A stretch of DNA of 7,418 bases from CAIVAT01 sp037139855 (GTDB taxonomy: Bacteria > Bacteroidota > Bacteroidia > Bacteroidales > FEN-979), in assembly GCA_037139855.1 (NCBI GenBank), contig JBAXFM010000253.1:1-7418 (forward strand). The letters are read 5' to 3'. Under the pieces are notes generated by a model. That model was not told the origin of the DNA. It saw nothing but the letters and a program-made list of their open reading frames with translations, and made no database searches. A program made the position numbers and the translations under genes. Each line of letters starts with the position of its first letter. Position 1 is the first letter of the stretch. Below, piece by piece: positions 6,115-7,418 of the stretch.

Positions 6115-7418
6115 ATGAAAATCATCAAATTATTTCTACTCCTTGCCCTGCAACAGTTTGCACCAAGCCTCCAGTCACAATTTCTCTCCAACCTGCGCGC
6201 TGTAAAAACCGATGCGCTGTTTACCACTTATGCCGCGCCGCCTGAACGTTCACATTATAAAACCGACCAGGGATATCAGTTTCAATGGACGGATGATGAA
6301 GCGGGAGTGGAATTTGTTTCCAAAGAAGGGCCGAACCTTGGAATCGCCTTTCAATTTGGAAAGCGTTTGGTGTTCAGGCTACAGGAACTTTACCGGGAAC
6401 CGGTGGTGACTGCTTCATACAGTGACCTGGTGAAGTATTTTTATTATCCGCAGCAGGATTTACGGGTTGAAATGTTCGTTGCTGTCTACAGTTCCGAAAC
6501 AGCCATCCTGCAATGCCGGCTAATAAATGAAGGCTCTTTCCCTGTAACCGTATCGGCTCTCCCCTATCTGTACTACCCTTCGTCCGATAGTTCCCTGAAG
6601 ATCGAACACCAGGATTATACGGATGGTTATACTTTTCCCCTGTGGAAAAAGCGCGATGGCTGGATGGTGGAACACCACATTCCTGTGGTGGAAAATCTTA
6701 CAGGTAGTTTCCAATCCACGCTTGACTTTGACAGTGTGAGCACTTTTCTGTTACAGACAAACAAAAATCATCCAGTACCAAAATCCGGAACGCTTGCCGG
6801 ATTCAAACAATCCATCGCCAGTCAAAAACGAAATACCCCCTTTATCAATGGCATCATCGGATTCAGAACCTTTACCCTTCAACCCGGCGAATCAACAAAA
6901 TTCAATATAACAATCAACCTTTGCGAAGCAAATATCCGGGAACCGGAAACTCCCCTCTCCCAGGGGAGAGGGGTCGGGGGTGAGGCATTGCCAGCCGGCG
7001 AACTAACTTCCAGACTCCCTGTGAGAGGGGGCGGGGGTGATCTCCTCAAAAACCTCCTCCAATCCTCCGAACAAGCCTACGCAAAGATCCCAAAACTGAA
7101 TTTCACCGACAAAGACAAGGAGATGCTCTACTGGAGCTCCTTTTCGCTGATGCGGCAATGCATGATGCCGCCCGAAGGCGAATGCCGGCACAACTATTAT
7201 GTTTTTTCCCGCGAACCCAGGTGGGGCTGGGGGTATGGCGGACAGGTGTTTCATGAAAGTCTGGTGATGATGGCTTACGCATACATGGATCCCCTGGGCG
7301 CCATGAATTCCCAGCAGGTTTACATGGATCGACAGCAGCCGGATGGTTACATCAACTACCGTACTGGTCCATATTTGAACGAAACCATTGAAACCAATGG
7401 AAAACCGACCAGTTCTGC
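6115..7418 (+). CDS. Exported six-hairpin glycosidase-like protein, N-terminal part, open at right edge
   Basis: The frame is open for 434 codons and runs off the window. The ATG at 6115 starts a signal peptide (MKIIKLFLLLAL core, probable cleavage near Ser21/Gln22). Residues about 25-270 form a beta-sandwich-like region, for example FPVTVSALPYLYYP and FRTFTLQPGEST. Residues about 278-309 are Gly/Arg/Pro-rich and coincide with a GC-rich dispersed repeat read in frame. From about 320 an (alpha/alpha)6 glycosidase domain begins, with WGWGYGGQVFHES (Trp370 to Ser382, Glu381) and QQPDGYINYRTGPYLNE. This style resembles GH63/amylo-alpha-1,6-glucosidase-like enzymes. Catalytic residues further on are not in the window, so activity cannot be judged. 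With the 1164-residue protein it makes two exported toroid glycosidases in one locus, suggesting related carbohydrate substrates. The exact GH family is unassigned. Confidence 0.78.
   Translation, partial: MKIIKLFLLLALQQFAPSLQSQFLSNLRAVKTDALFTTYAAPPERSHYKTDQGYQFQWTDDEAGVEFVSKEGPNLGIAFQFGKRLVFRLQELYREPVVTASYSDLVKYFYYPQQDLRVEMFVAVYSSETAILQCRLINEGSFPVTVSALPYLYYPSSDSSLKIEHQDYTDGYTFPLWKKRDGWMVEHHIPVVENLTGSFQSTLDFDSVSTFLLQTNKNHPVPKSGTLAGFKQSIASQKRNTPFINGIIGFRTFTLQPGESTKFNITINLCEANIREPETPLSQGRGVGGEALPAGELTSRLPVRGGGGDLLKNLLQSSEQAYAKIPKLNFTDKDKEMLYWSSFSLMRQCMMPPEGECRHNYYVFSREPRWGWGYGGQVFHESLVMMAYAYMDPLGAMNSQQVYMDRQQPDGYINYRTGPYLNETIETNGKPTSS
6951..7041 (+). repeat. GC-rich dispersed palindromic element inserted in frame inside a coding region
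   Basis: A hairpin with 10-bp arms (6952-6961 and 6964-6973, loop AG) is followed by GTCGGGGGTGAGGCATT, a spacer, and a degenerate second copy (7011-7041) containing GAGAGGGGGCGGGGGTGA. The order hairpin, GTCGGGGG, TGAGGCATT, spacer, second G-rich half is the same as in the reverse complement of 4288-4368. The encoded stretch, residues about 278-309, reads TPLSQGRGVGGEALP and then LPVRGGGGD. It is unlike the rest of the protein in composition. Confidence 0.75.

Noticed and set aside
6212..6409. Short plus-strand frame inside the last gene
   Set aside because: The 6115 frame has a signal peptide and conserved glycosidase motifs over the same bases; the short frame has nothing recognisable.
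7384..7399. CCATTG...CAATGG inverted repeat
   Set aside because: Six-base arms inside a coding region are expected by chance and the residues fit the glycosidase frame.

Overview
The window looks like chromosomal DNA of a Bacteroidota bacterium, probably a free-living or environmental carbohydrate degrader. Gene starts lack Shine-Dalgarno sequences, TAnnTTTG-type -7 boxes occur at the left edge, and secreted multidomain glycosidases sit among dispersed palindromic repeats. This assignment is an inference from style, not from a marker gene.

Layout. (1) Positions 1-116, minus strand, hold the N-terminus of a radical-SAM-type protein running off the left edge, recognised by the motif CSLCPRNCHANR. 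(2) A HAD-family phosphatase (140-790, +) has its stop overlapping the start of (3) a 1164-residue exported protein (787-4281, +). That protein has a GATase1/ThuA-like N-terminal region, a middle beta region and a C-terminal (alpha/alpha)6 six-hairpin glycosidase domain. (4) The 352-base gap 4282-4633 contains a GC-rich palindromic element and then twelve 11-bp tandem repeats. (5) A 470-residue helical protein (4634-6046, +) has a C-terminus resembling that of SWIM zinc-finger proteins but no SWIM finger. (6) A near-perfect 33-bp palindrome follows it. (7) A second exported six-hairpin glycosidase-like protein (6115-7418, +) runs off the right edge.

The most interesting observation is that the GC-rich element of gap (4) has a relative, in the opposite orientation, inside coding region (7). 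There it is read in frame as about 30 extra residues between two domains. A single-base difference removes the stop codon that the intergenic copy would give in the same frame. The two glycosidase-like proteins probably act on polysaccharide or oligosaccharide outside the cytoplasm. The helical protein is not obviously linked to them. I see no tRNA, rRNA, CRISPR array, transposase or phage gene.
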